Part shown: one piece after another, positions 49,381 to 59,369 of the stretch
How the letters are laid out: each line of letters opens with the position of its first letter
Position numbering within the stretch: position 1 is the stretch's first letter
Assembly: GCA_031446105.1 (NCBI GenBank)
Contig: CP132907.1
Span: 496,001-560,000 of the forward strand
Source: Arsenophonus sp031446105
GTDB taxonomy: Bacteria > Pseudomonadota > Gammaproteobacteria > Enterobacterales > Enterobacteriaceae
Length of the DNA: 64,000 nucleotides
Direction of reading: 5' to 3'
Notes under the pieces: generated by a model
The model's database searches: none
The model's input: the letters and a program-made list of their open reading frames with translations, nothing else
What the model was told of the DNA's origin: nothing
Program-made: the position numbers and the translations under genes

Positions 49381-50087
49381 CTCTTAATCACCTCTAAATA
49401 TAAATGTTAATAATCACGTAAATTATAAAAATCAAAAAAATTTATAAATAATTATTATCATTTATTATATAAATATATTTTTGTTTTATGAGATATTATT
49501 AAAATTCTTGTAATAAAAATCCTGATTAATTCGAAGATAAGTCATATTTACCAATAATAAAAAACAAAACATCTGAGTTAATTGTTTTTTAATTACAATA
49601 ATTAATAATTATCAATTATACCAAAATTAAATTACTAAAAAGGTGACTATTTATATATTTTTTTAAAAAAACTATACGTTTTATTTTTTTTAAAATATCT
49701 ATAATACTTTAATTATAATATTTTAATTTAAATAAACCGCTTATCAAGCATAATCTTATAAAAAATAATACTACAATTTTTTTAAAAAATATTTTACTGC
49801 TAAAATCTCTTTGTTAATAGCACTAAACTAATATTATTTATTTTTAAAATTATCTGATAAGACTACTTTTTTATGTTAAATTTTTATCAAGATATATTTT
49901 TATAAAAAAACTAGTATCTATAATTTTTAAAAAATTATATCAAAAAATATTTTGCATTTATTTTAAATAGATATTAATATTTAAATATTTTTTAAGTTAT
50001 AGATATCTCTATTTTTATATAATCCTATCCATAAAATAAAATGTTTCTAATTTATTTTTTCGTATTTATCGATTTACTTTTCATTAA
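49381..50087. other. AT-rich spacer, probable decayed 3' part of rodZ
   Basis: 707 bases between the truncated rodZ and ispG; in E. coli these two genes are almost adjacent. The length is close to what the missing periplasmic part of RodZ (about 175 codons) plus a spacer would occupy. No frame of the RodZ beta domain is recognisable. Confidence 0.55.
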
Positions 50088-50576
50088 TTAAGAAGCAAGA
50101 TGATTTTCAAAATCAGAAACACCAACTTGATTTTTTTTAGCCATTACTTTAATTTCTTGTTTTTCAACTTTATAATCTTGCCACCACCAAATACTTATCA
50201 TGGTAATAATCATAGCTATAATTAACCAAGTAAACTTCATTAACCAACCTTCTCCTTTTTTCTGTATTTTTCCTAAAGAATAAGTATGCACATGTGACAT
50301 GCTCATAGAATTTTTTGGTGTACTAACTTCTAATAAATTCAGTATTTCTTTTTCTGGAATTTTAAGTAATTTCGCATAAGAACGAATATAACCCCTAAGA
50401 AAAGTCGGATCAATATCATTAGAATTATTATCTTTTTCTATTTCACGTACTACACATACTTTTAAACATAGTTTTTCAGCAACATTTTCTAATGAAAAAC
50501 CGAGAGCTTCTCTTTCTTTTAATAAACGTTGCCCTACGGTAATTGCTGTTTTTTCTGTTTTAGATTTAATATTCAT
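50088..50576 (-). CDS. rodZ: Cytoskeleton protein RodZ, C-terminally truncated
   Basis: 162 residues, against 337 in E. coli. Kept: the cytoplasmic helix-turn-helix domain that binds MreB (TVGQRLLKEREALGFSLENVAEKL, then VREIEKD and TFLRGYIRSYAKLL) and one membrane helix at about 112-132 (LMKFTWLIIAMIITMISIWWW). Only some 30 residues follow, so the periplasmic beta domain is gone. In E. coli the cytoplasmic and membrane parts do most of the shape work. There is no visible ribosome site. It could be a working minimal form or a decaying gene; the clean HTH and membrane helix favour the former. Confidence 0.85.
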   Translation of the reverse strand: MNIKSKTEKTAITVGQRLLKEREALGFSLENVAEKLCLKVCVVREIEKDNNSNDIDPTFLRGYIRSYAKLLKIPEKEILNLLEVSTPKNSMSMSHVHTYSLGKIQKKGEGWLMKFTWLIIAMIITMISIWWWQDYKVEKQEIKVMAKKNQVGVSDFENHLAS

Positions 50577-50941
50577 ATTTGCAAAAAAATGGATTTTATA
50601 AATTTTTTAAAAAAATAATTTATTTCAATAAACTATATTATATTACAATTACTAAAAATTTGCACAATAGTATTTTATAATTTTTATTTTAATTATTAAA
50701 ATAATTAAACATTACATAAAATTTTTATATAATTTTATTAAAAAACAAAAAATATTTTAGAAAAAATAAAAAGAAATATTTTTAATTTTAAAAAATATTT
50801 AAAATTATTTAATTACCCATATGGACAATTAATATTTTATTTTAAAAAAAATAAAGTTAATCTTTTTTAAATTTATTGATTAACAGTACAATTACTAAAA
50901 AATAAAAATTTTATTATATATAAACTAAAACAAAAAAATTA
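50577..50941. other. AT-rich spacer rlmN/rodZ
   Basis: 365 bases between rlmN and rodZ. No frame or RNA gene is visible. A rodZ promoter may be here. Confidence 0.55.
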
Positions 50942-52093
50942 TTATTTTTTGATTAAAATAGAGTGAATAAGATTTTTTTTTAATGTACGTTTTGTTCGAT
51001 CAATAACATCTCCAGATAACTGACCACATGCTGCATCAATATCATCACCACGAGTCTTACGAATGACAGTAATAAAACCATTTTTTATTAATATTTTTGC
51101 AAAATTTTTAATACAGTTATTAGAAGTAGGCGTATATAATACCCCTGGAAATACATTTAATGGGATCAAATTAATTTTACTAGGGATGTTTTTAAGACAT
51201 TTAACTAATTGATATGCATGTTTAACTGTATCATTTATATCTTTTAACATTACGTATTCAATAGTAACACGTCCTTGATTAGCATTTGATTTTTTTAAAT
51301 AACGTTTAACACTGGCAAGAAGAGAAGCAATATTGTATTTTTTATTAATTGGCATAATTTGATTACGTAATATATCATTAGGTGCATGTAAAGAAATTGC
51401 TAAAGCAATATCAATCATATCACCTAATTTATCAAGCGCAGGTACAATACCAGCAGTTGATAAAGTCACCCTTCGTTTTGATAAACCAAAACCAAAATCA
51501 TCTATCATAATTTTTATAGCTCTTATAACATTTTTTATATTCAATAAAGGTTCCCCCATTCCCATCATGACAACATTAGTAATATTGTTCTGATTTTTAG
51601 AAAAATCAATAATTTGATTCGCTCTCCATAATTGTCCTATAATCTCTGAAACAGATAAATTGCGATTAAAACCCTGTTGTGCTGTTGCGCAAAATTTACA
51701 TGCAAGCGCACAACCAATTTGAGAAGAAACGCAAAGAGTTGCACGATTTTTTTCAGGAATATAAACTGTTTCTATTTTTTGTTGACCTACACTAATTCCC
51801 CATTTTATTGTACCATCAAAAGAACGCTGTTCTTGCACAATTTTAGGTATACGAATTTCGGCAACTGATTGCAACTTAATTCGTAATTTTTTATTTATAT
51901 TAGTCATTAAATTAAAATCATCACAATAATTATGATAAATCCATTGCATTATTTGATCGGCTCTAAATGCTTTTTCTCCTAAATATATAAAAAACTTTTG
52001 CATTTTTTTACGATCCATATCCATTAAATTAACTTTGTTAATACCAGAAAAAGAGATGGAATTTGTAAGTTCTTTAAGTTTTATAATTTTCAT
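50942..52093 (-). CDS. rlmN: Dual-specificity 23S rRNA/tRNA adenine C2-methyltransferase RlmN
   Basis: 383 residues (E. coli 384). It is a radical SAM enzyme that methylates A2503 of 23S rRNA and A37 of several tRNAs. The 4Fe-4S ligands are in CALACKFCATAQQGF, SAM binding in MGMGEPLLN, and the mechanism cysteine near the C-terminus in AACGQLSG. RVTLSTAGIVP and ISLHAPND are family landmarks. No clear Shine-Dalgarno lies before the ATG. It belongs to the ndk-rlmN-rodZ-ispG-hisS block; pilW (yfgL-region yfgC) genes are not between. Confidence 0.97.
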   Translation of the reverse strand: MKIIKLKELTNSISFSGINKVNLMDMDRKKMQKFFIYLGEKAFRADQIMQWIYHNYCDDFNLMTNINKKLRIKLQSVAEIRIPKIVQEQRSFDGTIKWGISVGQQKIETVYIPEKNRATLCVSSQIGCALACKFCATAQQGFNRNLSVSEIIGQLWRANQIIDFSKNQNNITNVVMMGMGEPLLNIKNVIRAIKIMIDDFGFGLSKRRVTLSTAGIVPALDKLGDMIDIALAISLHAPNDILRNQIMPINKKYNIASLLASVKRYLKKSNANQGRVTIEYVMLKDINDTVKHAYQLVKCLKNIPSKINLIPLNVFPGVLYTPTSNNCIKNFAKILIKNGFITVIRKTRGDDIDAACGQLSGDVIDRTKRTLKKNLIHSILIKK

Positions 52094-52205
52094 GTTTTAA
52101 TTTATAAAGTATTTATTATTATTTAATTAAAAACAATCATAGAATGTATCAATCTATCATTTATTTAATATTTAGTTCTTTTAATTTATAACTATATTTT
52201 TTATA

Positions 52206-52631
52206 TTAATAAGGATAAATTTCATTTTCCTTAAAGAAAAAATTAATTTCTCTTTCTGATGAAATAATGGAATCTGAACCGTGTACTGCATTTTCACTTA
52301 AACTATCTGCATAATCAGCACGTAATGTTCCTATTAATGCTTTACTTGGATCGGTATTTCCCATTAAATCACGGTATCTTTTTATGATATTTTCAGCACT
52401 TAAAACTTGTAACATACTAGGTCCTTTAACCATACAATTAATTAAACTGTTAAAAAATATTTTATTTTTATGTTCAGCATAAAAAATTTTAGCTGTTTTA
52501 CAATTTAAATATACCATTTTAGCAGCAATAATTTTAAAGCCAGCCTGTTCAAAACGAGAATAAATTATACCAATCATATTTTTTTTAACCACATGTGGTT
52601 TAATAATAGATAATGTACGTTGAATAACCAT
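52206..52631 (-). CDS. ndk: Nucleoside diphosphate kinase
   Basis: 141 residues (E. coli 143). It equalises nucleoside triphosphate pools by phosphate transfer through an active His, here in ENAVHGSDS near residue 117. Start RTLSIIKPHVVKKN, middle GTLRADYADSLSENAVHGSDS. The usual IKPNAV reads IKPHVV (Asn to His next to the conserved Lys-Pro). TAGGAGAAT precedes the ATG. Confidence 0.97.
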   Translation of the reverse strand: MVIQRTLSIIKPHVVKKNMIGIIYSRFEQAGFKIIAAKMVYLNCKTAKIFYAEHKNKIFFNSLINCMVKGPSMLQVLSAENIIKRYRDLMGNTDPSKALIGTLRADYADSLSENAVHGSDSIISSEREINFFFKENEIYPY

Positions 52632-53852
52632 TCTAATTCTCCTAAAAATTAAATTTTTAAATAAAACTTTAATTTATAAAAATAAAAAATTGATATTTAT
52701 TTTAAAAATAAATTGATAATTTTATTTAAATTTTTTATAAAAAATTATTAATTTCTATATTATATAAAAATTTTATACTACTTTTCTTAATAAAAAAAAA
52801 TAATAAAACAAAAAATATATTTTTTATAAAAAATATTATTACTATTTTATAGTAGTAATTTAAAAATATTAAAATAAATCATTATTATTAATTACATAAT
52901 TAACAAAAATTATTTCATTAAAATTATTTATTAACATTTTTTTAATATATAATAAATTATTTTAATAATAGAATATTAATTTACTAATTTAAACATTTAA
53001 TAAAATTTTTTTGTATTTTGTAAAAATATCTATTTTTTAATTTCTAATTTATACTTAATATAAAAAATTCATTTTTTAAAAATATAAAATAAATAATTGT
53101 ATAATGTAAGATAATTTAAATAAAAATTAATATTTTTAATATATAAAAAATTATTTTATTTAATAAAATTTTATTAACTAATTTTATAAAAGCTTTTATA
53201 AAAAAACAAAATAATATTTATAAATAATAAATAAAAAATTAAAAATAAGTTATTAATAATATATCTATAAATATTTTATAAACTAATTATTTTACTCTCT
53301 ATACTAATTAATTTATATATCACATTTATTAAATAATAAGAAATTCTATAATTTATTATATTTTTTCAAAAAATTATAAATTATAAAACTAATATTTAAT
53401 AAAATATTTATATTAAATGAACTATCATAAAAAGATATAAAAATTAAAATTATTAATGAATATATCTGATATAAAAATATTTAAATTAAAAAATACAATT
53501 AATAATAACATAAAGATATTTTTTGTGCATATAAAAATATTTAAACATTAAATATGCAATATAAAAATAAGAAAATATTTTTTATTCTACAAAATTAAGA
53601 ACAAATATTTAAATAAATTAAAAAAAATAAAATTATAATTATAAAATAATATAATAAAAATATCATAAAAAAATAAAAGATTAAATACAATCAAATATTT
53701 TCTTAAAATATTTATATTTAATAAAAAATATTTTATTAAAAGTATAAAAAACACTTATATGGTGATTATTAATATATATTTTTTTAAAGAAAATGCAATG
53801 TATAATTTTATTATAAAAATAATTATTTTAAAAAAATGAAAAATACAAATAA
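52632..53852. other. AT-rich spacer hxpA/ndk
   Basis: 1.2 kb with no frame, RNA gene or regular repeat. It joins the ndk block (57 min in E. coli terms) to the hxpA-ackA-pta block (52 min), so it contains a deletion or rearrangement junction. Confidence 0.6.
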
Positions 53853-54521
53853 TTATAAATCATTATTTATTCTTATAATACATTGATTATCTGATTTTAT
53901 AATATTTAATTCAGTAAATGATTTTATAATCATTGAAATTTCTGATTTTCTCGATATATCCAATTGCGTATTAAGAGCAATAACTTTACATCCAGCATCC
54001 AATGCAGAATAGATTCCAGCTTCTGCATCTTCAAATGCAATACAAAAATTAGCAGGCAAACCTAAAAGTTTTGCACCTAATAAGAAAGGATCTGGATATG
54101 GTTTACCTTTTTTTACTTTTTCAACCGTAACCCAATGCAATGGTTCAGGCAATCCTGCAGCTTTAATGCGATTAACAGCAATAGACATTGTGGCAGATGT
54201 AACAATTGACCATGGAATAGAAAATTTATTTAACTTTTCAAGCAAAGAAATTGCTCCTGGCATTGCCACAATATCTGACATATTTTTTTTTTCCATATTT
54301 TCTAACCAAGAAAAAATTTCTTTAATATCAGTTTCATCTGCATTAGGCATAAAATGACGAATAGAAGTTATCGCAGGTTTTCCATGAATATATTTTAAAA
54401 CATCTTTTTCCGCAATACCAATCCGATTACTAAATTTTTTCCAACAAAATTCAACAATTGATAAAGAATCAACTAATGTACCATCTAAATCAAATAAAAA
54501 TCCTTTACAAGTCAATATCAT
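53853..54521 (-). CDS. hxpA: HAD-family hexose/sugar phosphatase HxpA (YfbT)
   Basis: 222 residues (E. coli YfbT 216). It is a haloacid dehalogenase phosphatase, known in E. coli to hydrolyse small sugar phosphates. The nucleophile motif FDLDGTLVDS (Asp about residue 11), cap IHGKPAITSIRHFMP, motif II VTSA, motif III Lys in KKGKPYPDPFLLGAKLLG and motif IV FEDAEAGI are all present. Similarity is closer to YfbT than to other HADs, and it lies near ackA-pta as yfbT does; yfbU and yfbV between them are lost. GGAGAAA precedes the ATG. Why a symbiont keeps it is unclear; removal of toxic sugar phosphates is one idea. Confidence 0.88.
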   Translation of the reverse strand: MILTCKGFLFDLDGTLVDSLSIVEFCWKKFSNRIGIAEKDVLKYIHGKPAITSIRHFMPNADETDIKEIFSWLENMEKKNMSDIVAMPGAISLLEKLNKFSIPWSIVTSATMSIAVNRIKAAGLPEPLHWVTVEKVKKGKPYPDPFLLGAKLLGLPANFCIAFEDAEAGIYSALDAGCKVIALNTQLDISRKSEISMIIKSFTELNIIKSDNQCIIRINNDL

Positions 54522-55512
54522 TTTTTATAATTTCTCCTAAAAAAATAAACTATATATATCTATATAATCTTCAATTAATTTTTATATTTCAAAAATATTA
54601 AAATTAATGCTAATATATATGATAATATAAATAAAATTGATATTTTTATTTATAATTACAGTTTATAATACTTCTGTAAAAAATATTATCATATGTAATA
54701 TCAATTTATATATTCTAAACTAATTAATAATTTTACGTAAATCAGTTTTATAAAATAAAATTTTTGCAAAAATTAATAAAAATATAATTTTTTTATTTTT
54801 TTATATCAATTAAAAAAAATATAATATAAATCTGCAATTTTATAAAAAATATATTATATCATAATATTAATAAATTTCAAAAAAAATGCTAAATATTAGG
54901 AAAAATAATTTTATACTTACTTTTCAAATAAAAAAAATATAATTTTAAAAATTTATAGAAATAATAACTTAATGAAAATAATTTAATAATAAAATAAAAT
55001 TAGAAGATTTTTAATCTTACAATAATTTTTATAAAATTTAAAAAAATACTTTATACTAATTGTATTAACCTTGATAATTTAAATATACTTTATAAGTTTA
55101 TTAAATAATTTTTATTTATCATAAAATTATATTTTTTTAATATTTCAATTTATAAAAAATATAAAAACCTAAAAAATGAACAAAAATATTTATTTTACAA
55201 TAAATTTTTATAAAAATTTAAAAGCAAAAAAAATTATAATTAATACAGTTTATATTTTGTCTATTTTTAGATATTAATTCATATAATATTAATAAATTAA
55301 AATTTTGATATATGATGCTGAATTTGAATTAATAAATATTTTGATTTTTTTTAGACCCATACTAATAAAAATAATATGAATAATTAATCATTAACAATAA
55401 TACTAAAAAATAAATTACTAAAGTTATCTTATATAAATATATAAATTTTTATTAATTTTAACTTCCTATCATCAAATTTTTAAAAAAATGTCATAAAAAA
55501 TAGGAGGAAAAT
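54522..55512. other. Divergent AT-rich spacer; position of lost yfbU and yfbV
   Basis: 991 bases where E. coli has yfbU and yfbV between yfbT and ackA. No frame of either is recognisable. The ackA promoter should be near the right end; TTGTCT at 55257 with TATAAT at 55282 is spaced 19 bases, too far for confidence. Confidence 0.6.
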
Positions 55513-56715
55513 ATGTCAAATAAATTAATACTGGTTTTAAACTGTGGTAGTTCTTCACTTAAATTTGCCATTATAAACCCGATAAATAGTCATCAAGAGC
55601 TATCTGGTATAGCAGAATGTTTTTATTCAAAAAAAAGCAAAATAAAATGGCAAATAAACAGCATAAAATATGAAGTTTCTTTAAGTGAAAAATCTGGACA
55701 TAATGAAGCAATAGATTTTTTTACAAATACAATTCTTAATAAACAAAAAAAAATAATACAATCAATTTTTGCTATTGGACATCGAGTTGTACATGGTGGC
55801 GATAAATTTCATAAATCAACTCTTATTAATCGTGAAGTTATTAAAGAAATAAAAACATTTATTCCATTTGCTCCATTACATAATCCAGCAAGCATCATTG
55901 GAATTCAAAAAGCTAAAAAAGCATTTCCACATTTAAAAAATAAACACGTTGCCGTATTTGACACTGCATTTCATCAAACTATGCCTGTTGAATCCTATTT
56001 ATATCCTCTTCCATATTACCTATACAAAAAACATGGTATCCGTCGTTATGGTGCTCATGGTATTAGCCATTATTATGTTACAAAAGAAACAGCAAAAAAA
56101 CTTAATAAATCTATCGATGAATTAAATATCATTACATGTCATTTAGGAAATGGATCATCAATTACTGCCATACTGAATGGAAAATCAGTTGACACCTCAA
56201 TGGGACTAACACCGCTAGAAGGATTAGTAATGGGCACACGCAGTGGAGATATTGATCCATCCATTATATTTTATCTTCATAACGTATTAGGAATGAATCT
56301 AAAAAAGATTCATCTTTTATTAACAAAAGAATCTGGTATACTTGGATTAACTACAGTAACTAATGATTATCGTTATGTAGAAGATAATTATTATAAAAAA
56401 CCAGAGGCAAAACGTGCAATGGATGTTTATTGTCATCGTTTAGCTAAATATATTGCAAGTTATTCTACATTAATGCAAGGAAGATTAGACGCAATTATTT
56501 TTACTGGAGGAATTGGTGAACATTCCTATATTGTAAGAGAGTTAACATTAAAAAAATTATCTTTAATTGGTATTAAATATAATCATGAACGAAATTTATC
56601 CATACGTTGTGGTAAATTAGGAAAAATTACTACTAAAGATAGTATTCCCGTTTTTGTTATTCCAACTAATGAAGAATTAGTTATTGCTCAAGATACCAAC
56701 CATCTAATAACATAA
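55513..56715 (+). CDS. ackA: Acetate kinase
   Basis: 400 residues, the E. coli length. It interconverts acetyl phosphate + ADP and acetate + ATP. LNCGSSSLKF (phosphate binding), GHRVVHGG with the substrate Arg, VFDTAFHQTMP, CHLGNGSS with the catalytic His and FTGGIGEHS are all present. The best ribosome site in the window, TAGGAGG, precedes the ATG. pta follows after 79 bases. It gives the cell ATP by substrate-level phosphorylation. Confidence 0.99.
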   Translation: MSNKLILVLNCGSSSLKFAIINPINSHQELSGIAECFYSKKSKIKWQINSIKYEVSLSEKSGHNEAIDFFTNTILNKQKKIIQSIFAIGHRVVHGGDKFHKSTLINREVIKEIKTFIPFAPLHNPASIIGIQKAKKAFPHLKNKHVAVFDTAFHQTMPVESYLYPLPYYLYKKHGIRRYGAHGISHYYVTKETAKKLNKSIDELNIITCHLGNGSSITAILNGKSVDTSMGLTPLEGLVMGTRSGDIDPSIIFYLHNVLGMNLKKIHLLLTKESGILGLTTVTNDYRYVEDNYYKKPEAKRAMDVYCHRLAKYIASYSTLMQGRLDAIIFTGGIGEHSYIVRELTLKKLSLIGIKYNHERNLSIRCGKLGKITTKDSIPVFVIPTNEELVIAQDTNHLIT

Positions 56716-56794
56716 AAAATAAAATTAGCTAATATTGCTCATTATTAATATTGCATTAAAGATATGTAAATATTAAACTTTTTAAGAGGTAACC

Positions 56795-58933
56795 GTGTCT
56801 CGTACAATAATTTTAATACCAACTGATATTAATGTTGGTTTAACTAGCATTAGTTTAGGACTCATTCGGGCATTGGAAAAAAAAGGAGTAAATGCAAGTA
56901 TTTTTCAGCCTATTGCCCAAAAATACTTTAAAAATAAAAATCAAAATACTAAAATATTACACGTACATTCTAACAAAAAAATCAATAATCCTTTAAAAAT
57001 GAATAATGTAGAATCATTGTTGGCTAATGATCAAAAAAATATTCTAATGGAAGAAATTGTAGCTCGTTATTATAAAAATACCAAACTTTCTGAAGTAATT
57101 TTAATTGAAGGTTTAATGCCAACCAGACAACATCCTTTTGCTCAAGCCTTAAATTATGACATTGCTAAAACACTTGAAACTGATATTGTTTTTGTAACAA
57201 TTCTTAATCATCATACATCAAAACAATTAAAAAAACATATTGAATTATCCTGCTTAGAATTTGGTGGTTTAAAAAACAAAAATATTACTGGAATCATTAT
57301 TAACAAATTTAATGCACCTATTGACGAAAATGGTTATATACGACCTGATTTAGCGGAAATATTTGAAGGTTCTAATATAAAAAAAACAAAAAAAGAAAAA
57401 ATAGATATACATCATTTTAAAAAAAATAGCCCATTACCAATATTAGGCTGTATTCCTTGGAATTTAGATTTAATAGCCACACGCGGTATTGATATTGCTA
57501 ATCATATCAATGCTAAAATTATAAATGAAGGAGAACTAAAAAAAAGAAGAATAAAATCAATTATTTTTTGCACAAATGGTATATCTAATATAATTCATTT
57601 ATTTCGTCCAGGTTCATTACTGGTAATATCTTCTGATCGTCATGATATAATCATATCCGCTTGCTTAACCGTTATGAATGGTATAAAAATTGGTGCATTA
57701 TTATTAACTGAAGGTTATATAATTAACAAATCTATAAAAAAATTGTGTTATCCTGCCTTTCAAACTGGATTACCCGTATTAATGGTTAGTATGAATACTT
57801 GGAATACTTCATTAAGTTTGCAAAACTTTAGCTTAGAAGTATACGCTGATGATCATGAAAGAATTGAAAAAATAAAAAACCATATTGCTTTATATATCGA
57901 TAAAATATGGATTAATTCATTAACTGCCAACTCTAATAAACCTAAACATCTCTCCCCTCCTACATTTCGATATCAATTAACAGAACTAGCTCGAAGAGCC
58001 AATAAACGTATTGTATTGCCAGAAGGTAATGAACAACGTACTATAAAAGCTGCTGCTATATGTTCTGAAAGAGGTATTGCTACATGTGTATTACTTGGCG
58101 AACCAGATGAAATTAAAAAAATTGCTGCAATACAAGGTATTAAATTAAAATCAAATATTGAAATTATCCTCCCTAAAGTAGTACGAAAAAAATATATTAA
58201 ACGTTTAGTAGAATTGCGAAAACATAAAGGAATCACTGAAATTATTGCAGCTACACAATTAGAAGATAATGTAGTTTTAGGTACAATGATGCTAGAAAAC
58301 AATGAAGTTGATGGTTTAGTATCGGGGGCTATTCACACTACAGCTAATACAATTCGTCCAGCATTACAATTAATTAAAACTTCTCCAGGAAATACACTTG
58401 TTTCTTCTATATTTTTTATGTTATTACCTGAACAGGTTTTAGTATATGGTGATTGTGCTATTAACAAAAATCCTACGGCTGAACAGTTATCTGAAATAGC
58501 AATACAATCTGCTTATTCTGCTCAAGCATTCGGTATTGAACCAAAAATTGCAATGATTTCTTATTCTACTGGTAATTCTGGCAATGGTAGTGATGTAGAA
58601 AAAGTTCGAAAAGCCACAAAATTAGTACAAAAAAAACATCCTAATTTACTAATTGATGGTCCATTGCAATATGATGCAGCTATTATAGCAGATGTTGCTA
58701 AATCAAAAGCACCAAATTCACCTGTAGCAGGCCAAGCAACAGTCTTTATTTTTCCTGATCTTAATACTGGTAATACAACCTATAAAGCAGTTCAACGTTC
58801 AGCAAATTTAGTATCTATTGGACCAATGTTACAAGGCATGCGAAAACCAGTAAATGATTTATCTAGAGGGGCATTAGTAGATGATATAGTTTATACTATA
58901 GCACTAACTGCTATTCAAGCATTAAAAAATTAA
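56795..58933 (+). CDS. pta: Phosphate acetyltransferase
   Basis: 712 residues (E. coli 714). It converts acetyl-CoA and phosphate to acetyl phosphate. The N-terminal P-loop-like regulatory domain (IILIPTDINVGLTSISLGLIRAL), the middle DRTGG domain (GSLLVISSDRHDIIISACLT) and the C-terminal catalytic domain (ALARRA-like RRANKRIVLPEGNEQRTIKAA, DGLVSGAIHTTANTIRPALQ, AGQATVFIFPDLNTGN) are kept. The start is GTG behind AAGAGGTAACC, as in E. coli. It is cotranscribed with ackA. Confidence 0.99.
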   Translation: MSRTIILIPTDINVGLTSISLGLIRALEKKGVNASIFQPIAQKYFKNKNQNTKILHVHSNKKINNPLKMNNVESLLANDQKNILMEEIVARYYKNTKLSEVILIEGLMPTRQHPFAQALNYDIAKTLETDIVFVTILNHHTSKQLKKHIELSCLEFGGLKNKNITGIIINKFNAPIDENGYIRPDLAEIFEGSNIKKTKKEKIDIHHFKKNSPLPILGCIPWNLDLIATRGIDIANHINAKIINEGELKKRRIKSIIFCTNGISNIIHLFRPGSLLVISSDRHDIIISACLTVMNGIKIGALLLTEGYIINKSIKKLCYPAFQTGLPVLMVSMNTWNTSLSLQNFSLEVYADDHERIEKIKNHIALYIDKIWINSLTANSNKPKHLSPPTFRYQLTELARRANKRIVLPEGNEQRTIKAAAICSERGIATCVLLGEPDEIKKIAAIQGIKLKSNIEIILPKVVRKKYIKRLVELRKHKGITEIIAATQLEDNVVLGTMMLENNEVDGLVSGAIHTTANTIRPALQLIKTSPGNTLVSSIFFMLLPEQVLVYGDCAINKNPTAEQLSEIAIQSAYSAQAFGIEPKIAMISYSTGNSGNGSDVEKVRKATKLVQKKHPNLLIDGPLQYDAAIIADVAKSKAPNSPVAGQATVFIFPDLNTGNTTYKAVQRSANLVSIGPMLQGMRKPVNDLSRGALVDDIVYTIALTAIQALKN

Positions 58934-59369
58934 AATTTTATATTCTCTAATTATTATAAAATTTAAAAAATATTAATATTTTTTTAAAAACTGGAATATT
59001 CCATATATTTTTTTAATTTTTATAATCAATAATTTTTAATATTGTTTTTTTTATATTAAATTGATAGTTTAAAACTATTTTTTAAAAAATAGTTCTATAA
59101 GAATTTTGATAAGTTATATGTTATAATGCAATCAAAATAAAATTACAAAAAATAATATAAACTATTAAAAAATATAAATTTATATTTATAAAATATATAT
59201 TTTATATTTATGTTCAATCAATATACTATAATCAGCATATTTAAAATATTTAACACTAAAATTTCACTAAAAATAAAATATCAATTATTTAAGATAATTT
59301 TTAAAAATAACATTTAAATATAAAAAATAAAAAATGATTAAATCATTATAAATATAAATGGATAAATAA
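58934..59369. other. AT-rich spacer pta/pdxB
   Basis: 436 bases between pta and pdxB, which are separated by several genes in E. coli. It contains the hairpin cluster at 59064-59094. No frame. Confidence 0.6.
59064..59094 (+). terminator. Candidate terminator / alternative hairpins after pta
   Basis: ATAGTTT and AAACTAT pair and are followed at once by six T (59078-59083), a terminator-like layout on the plus strand about 130 bases after the pta stop. The second arm also belongs to a longer perfect palindrome, AACTATTTTTT with AAAAAATAGTT (59073-59094), so two exclusive hairpins are possible. The AT-rich stems make it weak. Confidence 0.4.

Noticed and set aside
53853..54521. Identification as YniC (HxpB) or phosphoglycolate phosphatase
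   Set aside because: Sequence is closer to YfbT (IHGKPAITSIRHFM, KKGKPYPDPFLLGAKLLG) and the position near ackA-pta matches yfbT.
55257..55287. ackA promoter TTGTCT ... TATAAT
   Set aside because: The spacer is 19 bases and TATAAT words are very frequent at this composition.
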